From positions 186,001 through 250,000 of the forward strand of contig MKWR01000004.1 in the NCBI GenBank assembly GCA_001899855.1: a stretch of DNA of 64,000 nucleotides, read 5' to 3'. The notes beneath the pieces are model-generated. The model had not been told where the DNA came from. It saw nothing but the letters and a program-made list of their open reading frames with translations, and did not search any database. Shown here in pieces: positions 1 through 9,265 of the stretch (its first letter is position 1; every line of letters starts with the position of its first letter). The stretch is from Lysobacterales bacterium 63-13. GTDB taxonomy: Bacteria; Pseudomonadota; Gammaproteobacteria; Xanthomonadales; Rhodanobacteraceae. Made by a program: the position numbers and the translations under genes.

Positions 1-454
1 TGAGGAAATTCAGCGCCTTCAGCGGCGAGATCACGCCACAGGTGGCCACGTCGATATCCGCGCGGAAGGTCGCGATGCCATTGTGCGGATGCGTTTCCGG
101 GTAGGTGTGGACGGTGATGTGGCTCTTGTCCATGTGCGCGACGACCGCGCCTGAAATTGTGTCGCGGCCGAGTTTGTCGACGACCGGCTCCTCGGAAATC
201 AGGATCGTCACGCTGGCGCCCTGCGGATCGTAATCCTGGCGCGCGACGTTGAGGATGTTGGCGCCGATGATGTCGGCCACGTCGGTGAGGATCGCGGTCA
301 GGCGCTCGGCGTTGTAGGCTTCATCGATGTACTCGATGTAGCGCTGGCGCTGATCTTCCGACACTGCATAGCAGATGTCGTAGATGTTGAAGCTCAACGC
401 CTTGGTCAGGTTGTTGAAACCTTGCAGGCGCAAACGGGGAATGGGTTTGACCAT
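1..454 (-). CDS. speD: S-adenosylmethionine decarboxylase proenzyme (3' end outside window)
   Basis: Pyruvoyl-dependent enzyme that decarboxylates S-adenosylmethionine to give the aminopropyl donor for spermidine synthase. The first 151 codons are visible and read [15 protein letters not shown] onward, then the segment [14 protein letters not shown]. The proenzyme is expected to self-cleave between that Lys and Ser, the Ser becoming the pyruvoyl group. This is the long bacterial (E. coli/Xanthomonas) type. The ATG at 454 is preceded by GAAGAGG on the minus strand. It is divergent from clp, an arrangement also seen in Xanthomonas. Its partners speE and speA lie at the other end of this window. 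The C-terminal part is lost at the window edge, not broken. Confidence 0.95.
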   Translation of the reverse strand, partial: MVKPIPRLRLQGFNNLTKALSFNIYDICYAVSEDQRQRYIEYIDEAYNAERLTAILTDVADIIGANILNVARQDYDPQGASVTILISEEPVVDKLGRDTISGAVVAHMDKSHITVHTYPETHPHNGIATFRADIDVATCGVISPLKALNFL

Positions 455-761
455 GATGTACCTCTTCAGCCCGGACCCCGGGGAAACGGCGCGCAGTATG
501 GGCCAATCACGCAGTTGACGAAACCACCCGCCCGGCAATCGTGCTTAACAGCCATCGACGCATCGGCATGGCATTACAGGGAAAGGACGCCAATCCGGGC
601 GGCAGGCACGGCCCTGGCCCAGGGGTTTCCCCGCTGCGCCGGCCGACATGCGATGCTTGAATTGCAATAAGATTGGTAAATGACTGCATATAAGCGGTGC
701 GGTCGCTGGAACTTCTGCCGCGTTTGTGAATTGCAGGCGCGACGAATTGGGAGATGCTCGC
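455..761. other. speD-clp divergent intergenic region
   Basis: About 300 bases between two divergently transcribed genes, so it must hold both promoters. A TATAAG hexamer at 689-694 is a possible -10 for clp, but no convincing -35 stands at the right distance. I saw no clear CRP-type palindrome that would show autoregulation, no RNA gene and no strong hairpin. Short open frames here are not supported as genes. Confidence 0.4.
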
Positions 762-1475
762 GTGAAAATGGCTGATTTCCGATACACCCTGCAGCGCAAT
801 GTTTCCAAGGTGCAGGCTCCACCGTCGCTGATCCCGGATCGCGACGCCATGGAGAAATTCCTCGGCATGTGCCATCGCCGTCGCTACCCGAACAAGACCG
901 CGATCATCCGCCCCGGCGATTCCGCCAACATTCTTTATTATGTGATCGATGGTTCGCTGACCGTGTCCTCCGAGGACGAGGAAGGCCGTGAGCTGATCCT
1001 CGCCTACCTCAACCGCGGCGAATTCATTGGCGAAATGGGCTTGTTCGTGGAAACCCCGCGGCGCGAAGTCATGGTGCGCACGCGCACGCCCTGCGAGTTG
1101 GCCGAAATCGGCTATGAGCGCATGTTCAACCTGTTCGAGGGGCCGTTGCGCGACGAGTGCCCGAAGATCCTCTTCGCCATCGGCTCGCAATTGACCAACC
1201 GCCTGCTGCATACCAGCCGCAAGGTCAGCCGCCTCGCATTCATGGATGTCACCGGTCGCGTCGGCAAGACCCTGATTGACCTCACCGACGAGCCCGATGC
1301 GATGTCGCACCCGCTGGGCACGCAGATCCGCATCTCGCGCCAGGAAATCAGCCGCATTGTCGGCTGCTCGCGTGAAATGGTCGGGCGCGTGCTCAAGCAG
1401 TTGGAGGAGCAAGGCATGATCAGCGTCTCCGGCAAGACCATCGTCGTCCTCGGTCGCCGCGCCGAACCGCTCTGA
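762..1475 (+). CDS. clp: CRP/FNR-family transcription regulator, Clp type
   Basis: Global regulator of the Clp (CRP-like protein) family, which in Xanthomonas senses cyclic di-GMP rather than cAMP and controls extracellular enzymes and virulence. The N-terminal cyclic-nucleotide-binding jelly roll contains GEFIGEMGLF, the region that holds the c-di-GMP-sensitive Glu in Xanthomonas Clp. It is followed by the dimer helix and a winged helix-turn-helix with SRQEISRIVGCSREMVGRVL. I chose GTG at 762 because GGGAG lies 8 bases upstream. ATG 768 is nearly as good, and a longer GTG at 726 lacks a ribosome site. The 237 residues match the usual 230 or so. Ligand identity is inferred from the family. 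Confidence 0.93.
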   Translation: MKMADFRYTLQRNVSKVQAPPSLIPDRDAMEKFLGMCHRRRYPNKTAIIRPGDSANILYYVIDGSLTVSSEDEEGRELILAYLNRGEFIGEMGLFVETPRREVMVRTRTPCELAEIGYERMFNLFEGPLRDECPKILFAIGSQLTNRLLHTSRKVSRLAFMDVTGRVGKTLIDLTDEPDAMSHPLGTQIRISRQEISRIVGCSREMVGRVLKQLEEQGMISVSGKTIVVLGRRAEPL

Positions 1476-1487
1476 ATCCGGCGTCGA

Positions 1488-2192
1488 TCAGGACCAGCTG
1501 ACCATGCGCGGCTCGCGTCCGAGCGCATGGCGCACGCGCAGGCTGGTGCGCGTGTCGGCATTGACCAGGACCGCATCGGTCGCGCGAATGAGCATCGGAA
1601 TATCGTGCGCGGAGTCGCTGTAGGCCAGGTCCCAGGGTTCGCTGATGCCGTGCAAGGCGATCTGTGCGGGTTTCGCCTTGCCGAAGTTGTGCACCAGTTT
1701 GCGCATGCCGAGGCGACCGCCGCGCAGGCGCGAGGCAACGATCTCAAGATCGGGCAGGCCGATTGAATCGAAGATCGCGCGCACCAGGTTTTCCTCGCAT
1801 CCGGTGACAATGATCACCCGATCACCGGCAAGGATGTGCCGGCGCATCGCACTGATGCCTTCGCGGATGAAGATGCGTGGCTTGCCGACCAGCTCGCTGG
1901 CGAAATCAAGCGTCAGCGCCTCGAAGCGTGCCTGGCTGGTGCCGAGCAGGCTGATGCGTACGAAGACGCCGATGATCGGCATGCGCAAGGAACGTATCGC
2001 GTAGAAGGGCAGCAGCGCGGGCAGCACGGCCAGGGCCAGCAGCGCGCGCCACCACGATCGCCGGAAGCGCGAGCGCACGAAACGTGAAAAGGCATCACCT
2101 CGCATCAGCACGCCGTCGAAATCAAACAACACGACGCGCGCCGCGTGTTCCGTCGCAGGCATTCCCGCGGCGTTGTCGACAGACGCTTTCAT
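1488..2192 (-). CDS. HAD-superfamily hydrolase (phosphoserine-phosphatase-like, IB type)
   Basis: Predicted phosphatase of the HAD superfamily. Motif I is FDFDGVL near residue 25, motif II is the Thr in IIVTGCEEN, and motif III is YSDSAHDIP with the acidic metal-binding residues. A hydrophobic stretch with basic flanks near residues 45-70 suggests association with the membrane. The start codon overlaps the trpC stop as ATGA, so it is the last gene of the trpG-trpD-trpC transcript and ends 12 bases from the convergent clp stop. The substrate is unknown. Nothing in the sequence ties it to tryptophan synthesis beyond position. Length is 234 residues. Confidence 0.8.
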   Translation of the reverse strand: MKASVDNAAGMPATEHAARVVLFDFDGVLMRGDAFSRFVRSRFRRSWWRALLALAVLPALLPFYAIRSLRMPIIGVFVRISLLGTSQARFEALTLDFASELVGKPRIFIREGISAMRRHILAGDRVIIVTGCEENLVRAIFDSIGLPDLEIVASRLRGGRLGMRKLVHNFGKAKPAQIALHGISEPWDLAYSDSAHDIPMLIRATDAVLVNADTRTSLRVRHALGREPRMVSWS

Positions 2193-2986
2193 CAGGCCGG
2201 AAAGAACAGCTGCTTGAGCGCCTTGCCCGGATCCGCGGCGCGCATGAAGGTCTCGCCAACCAGGAAGGCATGGATGCCAGCCGCGCGCAGGCGGCTGATG
2301 TCGGCACTCGTCGCGATACCGCTTTCGCTGACCAGCAGGCGATCCGCCGGCACGCGTTCACGCAGCTTGATGCTGGTGTCGAGCGAGACCTCGAAGCTGC
2401 GCAGGTTGCGGTTGTTGATGCCGATCAGCGGTGCCGGGATTTCCAGCGCGCGCCCAAGCTCGTCCTCGTCATGCACTTCGACGAGCACATCGAGATCGAG
2501 TTCGGCCGCCAGCAGGCTCAGCTCCAGCAAGCTGGAATCATCGAGCGCGGCGACGATCAGCAGGATGCAGTCAGCGCCAATCGCGCGCGCCTCATAGACC
2601 TGGTAGGCATCGATGGTGAAATCCTTGCGCAGCAGCGGCAGCGCGCAGGCGGCCCGGGCCTGGCGCAGGTAGTCCTCATGGCCGCGGAAGAAATCCGCAT
2701 CGGTGAGCACCGACAGGCAAGTGGCACCGCCCTCCGCGTAGGCTTGCGCAATGGCCGCCGGATCGAAATCCGCGCGAATCACGCCCTTGCTCGGACTGGC
2801 CTGCTTGATCTCGGCGATCACCGCCGGCAGGCCGGCTTCGATCTTCGCCTCGATCGCCGCCGCAAAGCCGCGTGTATCCGGCAGGTCGGCGACGCGTGCG
2901 ATCAACTCAGCCATCGGCACGCGCGTGCTGCGCTCGCCAATCTCCTCCACCTTGCGCGCAAGGATGCGATCCAGGATGTCGCTCAT
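2192..2986 (-). CDS. trpC: Indole-3-glycerol phosphate synthase
   Basis: Closes the pyrrole ring of indole by converting carboxyphenylamino-deoxyribulose phosphate to indole-3-glycerol phosphate in tryptophan synthesis. It is a single-domain TIM barrel of 264 residues and is not fused to TrpF. Diagnostic stretches include [10 protein letters not shown] (catalytic Lys), LLRKDFTID (second catalytic Lys), IGINNRNL and LVSESGI. It overlaps trpD upstream and the HAD gene downstream, each by ATGA, which suggests translational coupling. Confidence 0.97.
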   Translation of the reverse strand: MSDILDRILARKVEEIGERSTRVPMAELIARVADLPDTRGFAAAIEAKIEAGLPAVIAEIKQASPSKGVIRADFDPAAIAQAYAEGGATCLSVLTDADFFRGHEDYLRQARAACALPLLRKDFTIDAYQVYEARAIGADCILLIVAALDDSSLLELSLLAAELDLDVLVEVHDEDELGRALEIPAPLIGINNRNLRSFEVSLDTSIKLRERVPADRLLVSESGIATSADISRLRAAGIHAFLVGETFMRAADPGKALKQLFFPA

Positions 2987-4053
2987 CGTATGTGCGTCCC
3001 TTCTCTGCCTTGCGCTTGCTGTTGACTGGCCAGGCGCCGTGTCGCCTGCACGAACTCGTCGAGCTTGGCGCGTGCCGCGCCGCTCGCCAGGGTCGCGCGC
3101 GCCATGTCGATGCCCGCGGCCAGTGAGGCAGCGGCATTCGCCGCATACAAGGCCGCGCCGGCATTGAGCATGACGATGTCACGGGCCGCGCCAGCGCTGT
3201 TGTCGAGTGCCTCGATCAGCTTGATGCGCGATTCCTCGGCATTGGCGACGCGCAACTGCCTTCCCGAAGCCATGGCGAAGCCGAATTCCTCGGGATGGAT
3301 CTCGTATTCGCGCACCACGCCATCGCGCAGTTCGCCGACCAGGGTCGCCGCGCCGAGCGAAATCTCGTCCATGCCGTCCTTGCCCCAGACCACCAGCGCA
3401 TGTTCCGCGCCAAGTTCCTTGAGCACGCGCACGAGGATGCCGACCAGATCGGGATGGAACACGCCAAGGAGGATGTTCGGCGCCGCAGCCGGATTGGTCA
3501 GCGGTCCGAGGATGTTGAAAATGGTGCGCACGCCCATCTCGCGGCGCACCGCCGCGACCGCCTTCATCGCCGGGTGATGGATCGGCGCAAACATGAAACC
3601 GACGCCGACCTGTTCGATGCAGGCGGCAACCTGGGCGGGTTGCAGGTCGATCTTCGCGCCCAGCGCCTCGAGCACGTCGGCGCTGCCGGATTTCGAGGAC
3701 ACGCTGCGATTGCCATGCTTGGCCACGCGCGCACCGGCCGCGGCGACCACGAACATCGACGCGGTCGAGATGTTGAAGCTGTTGCCGCCATCGCCGCCGG
3801 TGCCGACGATATCGACGAAATTGCGGCGATCGGCGACCAGCACCGGAGCCGCCAGCTCGCGCATGACCGTGGCCGCGGCGCTGATCTCGCCGATGCTTTC
3901 CTTCTTCACGCGCAGGCCGGTGAGGATTGCCGCGATCATCGAATCGGAGACTTCGCCACGCATGATCTGGCGCATCAGCGCGATCATTTCGTCATGGAAG
4001 ATCTCGCGATGCTCGATCGTGCGCTGCAGGGCGAGTTGCGGGGTGAAGGTCAT
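2983..4053 (-). CDS. trpD: Anthranilate phosphoribosyltransferase
   Basis: Transfers phosphoribose from PRPP to anthranilate, the second step of tryptophan synthesis. The PRPP-binding loop [11 protein letters not shown] lies near residue 84, followed by [21 protein letters not shown], cited here only as the conserved GNR-SSK-GSAD pattern, and the acidic motif DGMDE near residue 230. Its 356 residues fit the family, and no glutaminase domain is fused to it (trpG is separate). The ATG at 4053 is used. A gap of about 90 bases separates it from trpG, and its stop overlaps the trpC start. Confidence 0.97.
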   Translation of the reverse strand: MTFTPQLALQRTIEHREIFHDEMIALMRQIMRGEVSDSMIAAILTGLRVKKESIGEISAAATVMRELAAPVLVADRRNFVDIVGTGGDGGNSFNISTASMFVVAAAGARVAKHGNRSVSSKSGSADVLEALGAKIDLQPAQVAACIEQVGVGFMFAPIHHPAMKAVAAVRREMGVRTIFNILGPLTNPAAAPNILLGVFHPDLVGILVRVLKELGAEHALVVWGKDGMDEISLGAATLVGELRDGVVREYEIHPEEFGFAMASGRQLRVANAEESRIKLIEALDNSAGAARDIVMLNAGAALYAANAAASLAAGIDMARATLASGAARAKLDEFVQATRRLASQQQAQGREGTHIR

Positions 4054-4142
4054 GCGTGTTTCCGCCCTGGTACTGGATCACGGGAAGCGGCTTGAGCCGC
4101 GATATGCTTTTCGTCTGCAACATGCGCGCCGATCATCATCGC

Positions 4143-4721
4143 TCAGCGCTCGAGAAAATTGCGCAGCAGGTCATGCCCGTGCTGGGTGAGGATGGATTCG
4201 GGATGGAACTGCACGCCTTCCACCGGCAGGCTGCGATGGCGCAAGCCCATGATCTCGTCGCGACTGCCGTCGCTGTTTTCGGTCCACGCCGTCACTTCAA
4301 GGCAATCCGGCAGCGACTCCTGCTCGACCACCAGCGAGTGATAGCGCGTCGCCTCGAACGGGTTCGGCAGCCCGCGAAAGACGCCGACGCCGGCATGATG
4401 GATCATCGAGGTCTTGCCGTGCATGATCTGCCGCGCGCGCACGACGTTGCCGCCAAAGGCCTGGCCGATCGACTGGTGGCCGAGGCAGACGCCGAAGATC
4501 GGCACCTTCGCCGAAAGATCCTGCAGCACCTCAAGCGACACGCCCGCCTCGTTCGGCGTGCACGGGCCGGGCGAGATGACGATGCAGGACGGCTGCAGCG
4601 CGCCAATCTGCGCGCTGCTCAATTCGTCGTTGCGCACGACCTTCACTTCCTCGCCCAGTTCGCCGAAATACTGCACGAGGTTGAAAGTGAAGCTGTCGTA
4701 ATTGTCGATCATCAACAACAT
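4143..4721 (-). CDS. trpG: Anthranilate synthase glutaminase component
   Basis: Class I glutamine amidotransferase that releases ammonia for anthranilate synthase (TrpE). It starts [14 protein letters not shown]. The catalytic Cys is in [11 protein letters not shown] and the His/Glu pair is in FHPES. At 192 residues from the ATG at 4721 it has the standard length; an in-frame extension to 4919 overlaps the antiporter gene and looks artefactual. TrpE is not in this window, so the large subunit must be encoded elsewhere. A TATACAAT block at 4772-4779 on the minus strand, 51 bases upstream, is a plausible -10 element, so this gene may begin its own transcript after ybaL. Confidence 0.95.
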   Translation of the reverse strand: MLLMIDNYDSFTFNLVQYFGELGEEVKVVRNDELSSAQIGALQPSCIVISPGPCTPNEAGVSLEVLQDLSAKVPIFGVCLGHQSIGQAFGGNVVRARQIMHGKTSMIHHAGVGVFRGLPNPFEATRYHSLVVEQESLPDCLEVTAWTENSDGSRDEIMGLRHRSLPVEGVQFHPESILTQHGHDLLRNFLER

Positions 4722-4771
4722 GGCGTGGCCCAGGCTCGATCCGGGCACGACGCCAGCGGAAACGACCGCCG

Positions 4772-4779
4772 ATTGTATA
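4772..4779 (-). promoter_or_regulatory. Possible -10 element for trpGDC
   Basis: TATACAAT on the minus strand, 51 bases before the trpG start and just downstream of the ybaL stop. No -35 hexamer is recognisable. The same TACAAT core stands before speE, speA and the indolepyruvate oxidoreductase gene. Confidence 0.35.
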
Positions 4780-4819
4780 GATGAACGGGCGGGTGCTCCA
4801 TGACGAAGCGCTTTTCGGC

Positions 4820-6577
4820 TCAGGCGCCTTGTGCTTCCGCCGCGGGGTCTTCCCCTGGCGCTCGATTGGCCGCTTCGAGGCGCTGCGCAAGGCGCAACAG
4901 GGATTCCACCGAATCGCACATGCTGCGGGCGATCTCGCTTTCGCCCATGATCGTGGCGTCGACGCCGACCTTGTGCAGGTAGGCGACTTCCTCGTCGGAG
5001 TGGGCGCGCGCGAGGATGGCGATGCCGGGATTGGACTCGCGGGCGAGGCGGATGATCGGCCCGGCTTCAAGCGCCTGGGAAATGGCCAGCAACAGCGCCC
5101 GCGCGGTGCCGATATTGGCATCCTTGAGCACGCCTTCCGAGAGCGCGTTGCCATAGATGCAGGGGATGCCGGCGGCGCGCGCATCGATGCAGTGATCGCG
5201 ATTGGAGTCGATCAGGACCAGCGGCGTGCCGTGTTGCTGCAGGGCCGGGCCGACGCGCGAGCCGACCCGCCCGTAGCCGATGAGGACAATGTGGTTGGCT
5301 ACCGGAATCAGGGCGCGATCGGGCAGCAGGTCTTCTTCCTCGGCACGCAGGCTGCTTTCGCTGGCGACGCGGTTCTGTGCCTCGTGCCTGGCGCTCCAGC
5401 GATCAAGGAGGACGAAGAACATCGGGTTGACGATGATCGAGAGCAGGGCCGCGGCGAGGATCAGGTTGCGCGCGTCCTCGCTGAGCAAGCCTAGGCTGAC
5501 GCCAAGCGCGGCGAGGATGAAGGAGAACTCGCCGATCTGGGCGAGGCCGACGCTGAGGGTCAACTGCGTTTGCAGCGGCTCGCGGAAGACGCGCGCGACG
5601 ATGAATCCGCAAAACGAATTGCCGAGGACGATGATCAGGAATGTCGCCAGGATCGCCAGCGGCTGCTCGATGAGGATATGCGGATCGAACAACATGCCGA
5701 CCGAGACAAAAAACAGCACGGCGAAGGCATCGCGCATCGGCAGCGAATCACTGGCGGCCTGGTGGCTGAGCTTGGATTCGTTGAGCATGACCCCGGCGAG
5801 GAACGCGCCGAGGGCGAACGATACCGAGAAGATTGCCGTGGCCACATAGGCGACGCCAAGCGCGATGGCGAGGACGGCCAGGGTGAACAACTCGCGCGAG
5901 CCGGCACCGGCCGTGCGTTCCAGTACCCAGGGAATCACCCTCCGGCCGATTGCCAGCATCAGGACGATGAATACGGTGACCTTGCCCAGCGTCCAGCCCA
6001 GCGCGCGCAACACGTCGCCGCTGCTCGCCGTCCTTGCCTCGACCGAATCGCCGCCGAGCAGGCCGGCCAGCGGCGGCAGCATGACCAGCACCAGCACCAT
6101 CAGCAGGTCCTCGACGATCAGCCAGCCGATGGCGATGCGCCCGCGCCGGGTTTCCAGCAGGCGCCGTTCCTCGAGCGCGCGCAACAGCACCACCGTGCTC
6201 GCCACCGACAGGCAGACGCCGAAAATCAGCGAGGATCCCCACTGCCAGCCGAGCAGCCAACCCAGCAGCAGACCGAGACTGGTGGCAATGAGCACCTGGA
6301 ACAAGGCGCCGGGGATGACGATCTTGCGTACCGACCAGAGATCGCCAATCGAGAAGTGCAGGCCGACGCCGAACATGATCAGGATCACGCCGATTTCGGA
6401 AAGCTGCTGGGCAATGCCCGTGTCGGCAACAAAGCCCGGAGTGAACGGGCCGGCGACCACGCCAGCGACCAGATAGCCAAACAAGGGTGACAGGCGCAGC
6501 TTCTGCGCGATCATGCCGAAGACGAAGGCGAGGCAGATGCCGCCGACAAGCATCGCGATCAGTGGCGTGTGGTGCAA
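4820..6577 (-). CDS. ybaL: Monovalent cation:proton antiporter with RCK domain, YbaL type
   Basis: Inner-membrane CPA2-family K+/H+ antiporter. Residues 1 to about 390 form a multi-span exchanger domain, with [20 protein letters not shown] and [12 protein letters not shown] near the ion path. A cytosolic RCK/TrkA-N domain follows ([11 protein letters not shown], a Rossmann nucleotide loop). At 585 residues it is slightly longer than E. coli YbaL. The start is a TTG at 6577, because MHHTPLI aligns with the YbaL N-terminus and no in-frame ATG fits better; the next Met is eight codons in. It ends 98 bases before trpG. The exact ion and regulator are inferred from the family. Confidence 0.9.
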   Translation of the reverse strand: MHHTPLIAMLVGGICLAFVFGMIAQKLRLSPLFGYLVAGVVAGPFTPGFVADTGIAQQLSEIGVILIMFGVGLHFSIGDLWSVRKIVIPGALFQVLIATSLGLLLGWLLGWQWGSSLIFGVCLSVASTVVLLRALEERRLLETRRGRIAIGWLIVEDLLMVLVLVMLPPLAGLLGGDSVEARTASSGDVLRALGWTLGKVTVFIVLMLAIGRRVIPWVLERTAGAGSRELFTLAVLAIALGVAYVATAIFSVSFALGAFLAGVMLNESKLSHQAASDSLPMRDAFAVLFFVSVGMLFDPHILIEQPLAILATFLIIVLGNSFCGFIVARVFREPLQTQLTLSVGLAQIGEFSFILAALGVSLGLLSEDARNLILAAALLSIIVNPMFFVLLDRWSARHEAQNRVASESSLRAEEEDLLPDRALIPVANHIVLIGYGRVGSRVGPALQQHGTPLVLIDSNRDHCIDARAAGIPCIYGNALSEGVLKDANIGTARALLLAISQALEAGPIIRLARESNPGIAILARAHSDEEVAYLHKVGVDATIMGESEIARSMCDSVESLLRLAQRLEAANRAPGEDPAAEAQGA

Positions 6578-6688
6578 GGTCCATCCAGGGGCATGTGCGT
6601 GGATTGAATCATAGCAAGTGCGCTGTTGCCGCCTGACGACGCGCTGCGATTCCGGGGCGGTTTAGCGCATGGCGGCTATGCTGGACAC

Positions 6689-7234
6689 ATGGAGCGCCAC
6701 GCGCCAACGCTGTTCACGATCGGCCATTCCACTCGCCCGTTGCAGGAATTCCTCGGCCTGCTCGAAGAATCACGGATCGAATGCGTGGTCGATGTGCGGC
6801 GCCTGCCCGGATCCAGCCGTTTTCCGCAGTACGACGCCGACGCGCTGGCCTCGAGCCTGCACAAGCACGGCGTTGATTACTGGTATCTGCCGGCCTTGTG
6901 CGGACGGCGAAGCAGCGGTGAACTCGGCGGTTGCCCGCCTGAAACGTTCTGGAGCAACTCGAGTTTTGCCCGCTACGCCGCGTACGCGCGCGGCGGCGCC
7001 TTTGCCGAAGGATTGCAGGAGCTGCTGCGCCGTGCGGACATGCAGCGTTGTGCGCTGATGTGTGCGGAGGCGGTGTGGTGGCGTTGCCATCGCCGCATCA
7101 TCAGCGACCATCTGCTCGCTCGTGGTGCGCGGGTGCTGCACATCATGGGCCCGGGCAAGGTCGATGCGGCCAGCCTCACCCGCGGCGCGCACATCGCCAA
7201 CGCCGAGGTCGTCTATCCCGCCGCTGCGGGCTGA
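6689..7234 (+). CDS. DUF488 family protein
   Basis: Conserved protein of unknown function, 181 residues. It shows the hallmarks of DUF488: FTIGHSTRPL at the start, VVDVRRLPGSSRFPQY, and late in the protein CAEAVWWRCHR, where the family usually reads CAE-x4-CHR. These Cys/His residues could bind metal or be catalytic, which is inference. ATG 6689 (MERHAPTLFTIG) fits the family start; the longer frame to 6626 is not needed. A 25-base gap leads to the Tudor-like gene, so the two are probably cotranscribed. Confidence 0.8.
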   Translation: MERHAPTLFTIGHSTRPLQEFLGLLEESRIECVVDVRRLPGSSRFPQYDADALASSLHKHGVDYWYLPALCGRRSSGELGGCPPETFWSNSSFARYAAYARGGAFAEGLQELLRRADMQRCALMCAEAVWWRCHRRIISDHLLARGARVLHIMGPGKVDAASLTRGAHIANAEVVYPAAAG

Positions 7235-7259
7235 ACTTGCCGATGAGGAGGAAACCACG

Positions 7260-7475
7260 ATGAGCAGCCATTTCAAGGTTGGCGAGCACGTGCGCCGGAA
7301 CTTGGAGGCGGGACACGTAAGCGGCGTGATCGAAACAATCCACTACCGCGATTTCACCCGGAAGGGCTGCACGCGCCATTGCAGCGCGGATGACCCGCAA
7401 TACGAGATCAAGAGCGACAAGTCCGACCACGTCGCCATGCACAAGGGTGCCTCGTTGCAGCGGGTGGACCCCTGA
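7260..7475 (+). CDS. Small Tudor-like protein (DUF2945 / Hva1 type)
   Basis: Protein of 71 residues, MSSHFKVGEHVRRN to the end, with one predicted small SH3/Tudor-like fold: FKVGEHVR, GHVSGVI and DPQYEIKSD-KSDHVAMHKG. The family is often encoded next to DUF488 or plasmid and stress genes; its role is not known. A strong ribosome site (GAGGAGGAAA) precedes the ATG, so it is likely well translated. It lies 25 bases after the DUF488 stop. Confidence 0.75.
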   Translation: MSSHFKVGEHVRRNLEAGHVSGVIETIHYRDFTRKGCTRHCSADDPQYEIKSDKSDHVAMHKGASLQRVDP

Positions 7476-7485
7476 GCACGCGAAA

Positions 7486-8100
7486 TCAGAAATTCAGCTG
7501 CGGCCAACGGATGTGCGCGAGATGGCCGTTTTGAACCAGCCAGGCAAGAGCGACGACATTGACGATGACGCCGAACCAGAAGGCAATCTGGAAGGAGAGC
7601 TTCCGCGTCTTGTGTCGAAAGCTGCCTTGTGCGATCAGTGCGCCAGGCCAGCCACCCATCAATTCGAAAAGATGCAAGGTGCTTTCCTGCGTTCGCCAGC
7701 GGTTGGCTCTTGCGGCGGACTTGTCGAGACCGTAGGAAACGAAGGTGATCAGGCTCATCCCTGCGTAAACCAGCGGGACGAGCGGTGGAACCAGGCCCAG
7801 GTACGCGGCAACGGCAAGCGCGAGCAGGGCGAGGATTCCGAGGATCTTTCGCGGCAACCATGTGCGCTGAAACGAGGGCGATCGTGCAGAAAGCTTCACT
7901 TCACGGATGCGCGTCGCATTCAACCGCCGTCGCTGGTCAAATGCGGGCTCATACGAAACCAGATCGCCGTCAATCGGTCGACGTCCGCGCTTCTCGAATG
8001 ACTTGATGTGGACGAAGGCACGTTCGCCGCCGCCGTTCGGGGTGACGAAGCCGTAACCCTTTTCATCGTTCCAATCGGCAATGCGACCGACATAGCGCAT
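7486..8100 (-). CDS. Cold-shock domain fused to DUF1294 membrane protein
   Basis: Two-part protein. The N-terminal 65 residues form a cold-shock (OB-fold) domain, with GRIADWNDEKGYGFVTP carrying RNP1-like aromatics and RAFVHIKSF as RNP2. After a basic linker there are four hydrophobic segments of DUF1294, including SYGLDKSAARANRWRTQE and GGWPGALIAQ. It probably binds single-stranded RNA or DNA at the inner membrane; this is inferred from the fold. I chose ATG 8100 because the domain starts right there (MRYVGRIADW). Upstream ATGs at 8142 and 8160 would add a tail without similarity. The gene is convergent with the DUF2945 gene. Confidence 0.85.
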   Translation of the reverse strand: MRYVGRIADWNDEKGYGFVTPNGGGERAFVHIKSFEKRGRRPIDGDLVSYEPAFDQRRRLNATRIREVKLSARSPSFQRTWLPRKILGILALLALAVAAYLGLVPPLVPLVYAGMSLITFVSYGLDKSAARANRWRTQESTLHLFELMGGWPGALIAQGSFRHKTRKLSFQIAFWFGVIVNVVALAWLVQNGHLAHIRWPQLNF

Positions 8101-8294
8101 CAGCAGTTCGTCCCTGGCCAAGCCGGACAGCGAGGACGCCATTATCTTTTGGCAACATTTCATTGCCAAGGGAAAGCTGAGGATCACAAAAGGTTCTCAT
8201 GGACAAGGCTGTTGCTTGAGTCAGGCAGCGCTTCGTGCCTGAAGCCGCAGTCACGGGTCTTCAGCCTTTTGCGCATTCGCCGGAACAATTTGCA

Positions 8295-8570
8295 TCATTG
8301 CCCCGCGAGCAAGGCCTTGGCCTCGGTCTGGGCGGCGCGCCAGGAGGCTTCCCATTGGCCTTCGCGCGGGGTGGTCCCGGCAATGCGCGCGAGCAGGCGC
8401 TGCATGGCATCGATCTCGCCGATCAGTGTCTGGATTGCATCGAGAGCTTCCTGGTGATCCTGCATGGTCACCAGGAAGACCTTCTTGTCCTGACACACGC
8501 CGATGCAGGTCTGCGGCGCTTCGATGCGTCCGCAGCCGATGCATTGCCAGGCGGGAATCGGATCGCCCAT
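8295..8570 (-). CDS. Small Cys-rich protein downstream of dnrO
   Basis: Protein of 91 residues beginning MGDPIPAWQCIGCG. Four cysteines (WQCIGCG, then CIGVCQD) in the first 30 residues form a probable zinc ribbon or redox site. The rest is a predicted coiled coil (EALDAIQTLIGEIDAMQRLLARI). It starts 4 bases after the dnrO stop, so the two are coupled. No signal peptide is visible, so the metal site would be cytosolic. I cannot assign a function. The neighbour suggests a role in nitric-oxide or low-oxygen respiration. Confidence 0.65.
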   Translation of the reverse strand: MGDPIPAWQCIGCGRIEAPQTCIGVCQDKKVFLVTMQDHQEALDAIQTLIGEIDAMQRLLARIAGTTPREGQWEASWRAAQTEAKALLAGQ

Positions 8571-8574
8571 GGCT

Positions 8575-9063
8575 TCAGTGCGCGTGTTCGCTGCCGGCGT
8601 CTGCCGTGGGCTGCCAGTTCGGATCGTCAAACACCCGCGGATAGTCGGCAATGGCCTGGCGCATGGCGACGACCGTTGAAGTGTCGGCCGGATCGGTCCG
8701 GAATGCGTTGATGCCGTTGAGCAAGGGCACGAGCATGGCGTGCAGGGCGACATCGGCATCGGGGGCGAGCTTGCAGTTGGCGAAGATGCTGTCGGTGGCG
8801 GCCTTGATCGCATCGACGCGCTCGACGGCGACCGATTGCGGCATGTGGCCCATCTCGTAGTGGGAAAGCTCATCGAGCGCGACACGGATGCGCGCCATGC
8901 CATCGCGCAGCGGTGCGTCGGTGGCATGTCGTTGCGCCGGGATCGCCACGGCCGCGGGACTGGCATGGCTGGCATGTTCATCATGCTCGTGCTGGGCGAT
9001 TGCCGGCAGCGAAGCGAAGACGAATGTCGAGATCAGCAGGGGGAAGGCGTATCGGGTTTTCAT
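8575..9063 (-). CDS. dnrO: DnrO-like periplasmic protein
   Basis: Secreted protein of 162 residues with a clear signal peptide (MKTRYAFPLL to AIAQ). A His-rich segment (HEHDEHASHAS) follows that could bind metal, then the conserved block RHATDAPLRDGMARIR, the FANCKLAPDAD segment with one Cys, and a His-containing end (SEHAH). The name DnrO comes from denitrification regulatory clusters in pseudomonads, where it is uncharacterised. The start at 9063 is set by the signal peptide. A well-placed FNR/Anr-like site lies upstream. It is divergent from the P-type ATPase gene. Confidence 0.75.
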   Translation of the reverse strand: MKTRYAFPLLISTFVFASLPAIAQHEHDEHASHASPAAVAIPAQRHATDAPLRDGMARIRVALDELSHYEMGHMPQSVAVERVDAIKAATDSIFANCKLAPDADVALHAMLVPLLNGINAFRTDPADTSTVVAMRQAIADYPRVFDDPNWQPTADAGSEHAH

Positions 9064-9104
9064 CGTGCAACTCCTTGTGGCTCGGCAATACAGGCAGGCG
9101 TTGG

Positions 9105-9146
9105 ATACTAGAGCCTGCATTCGTGAGTGCCCCTGATTCAGATCAA
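9105..9146 (-). promoter_or_regulatory. Class II FNR/Anr-type promoter of dnrO
   Basis: The box CTGATTCAGATCAA (9133-9146) differs at one base from the FNR/Anr consensus TTGAT-N4-ATCAA. Its centre predicts transcription start at 9098, and the expected -10 window (9105-9110) holds TAGTAT on the minus strand. The leader would be about 35 bases. The geometry is that of a classical FNR-activated promoter. The same box could act on the divergent ATPase gene, but no matching -10 is seen on that side. Confidence 0.65.
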
Positions 9147-9265
9147 CACTGCGGCAATGCGAATCATGCGAGGCTTCGGTACGCTGCGTGCGCGCGGACT
9201 CGGCGCAACGCGATCGATATGGTGCTGCTTGCGGTGAGCTCAAGAGGGAAGGAAAGGAACGGCGG

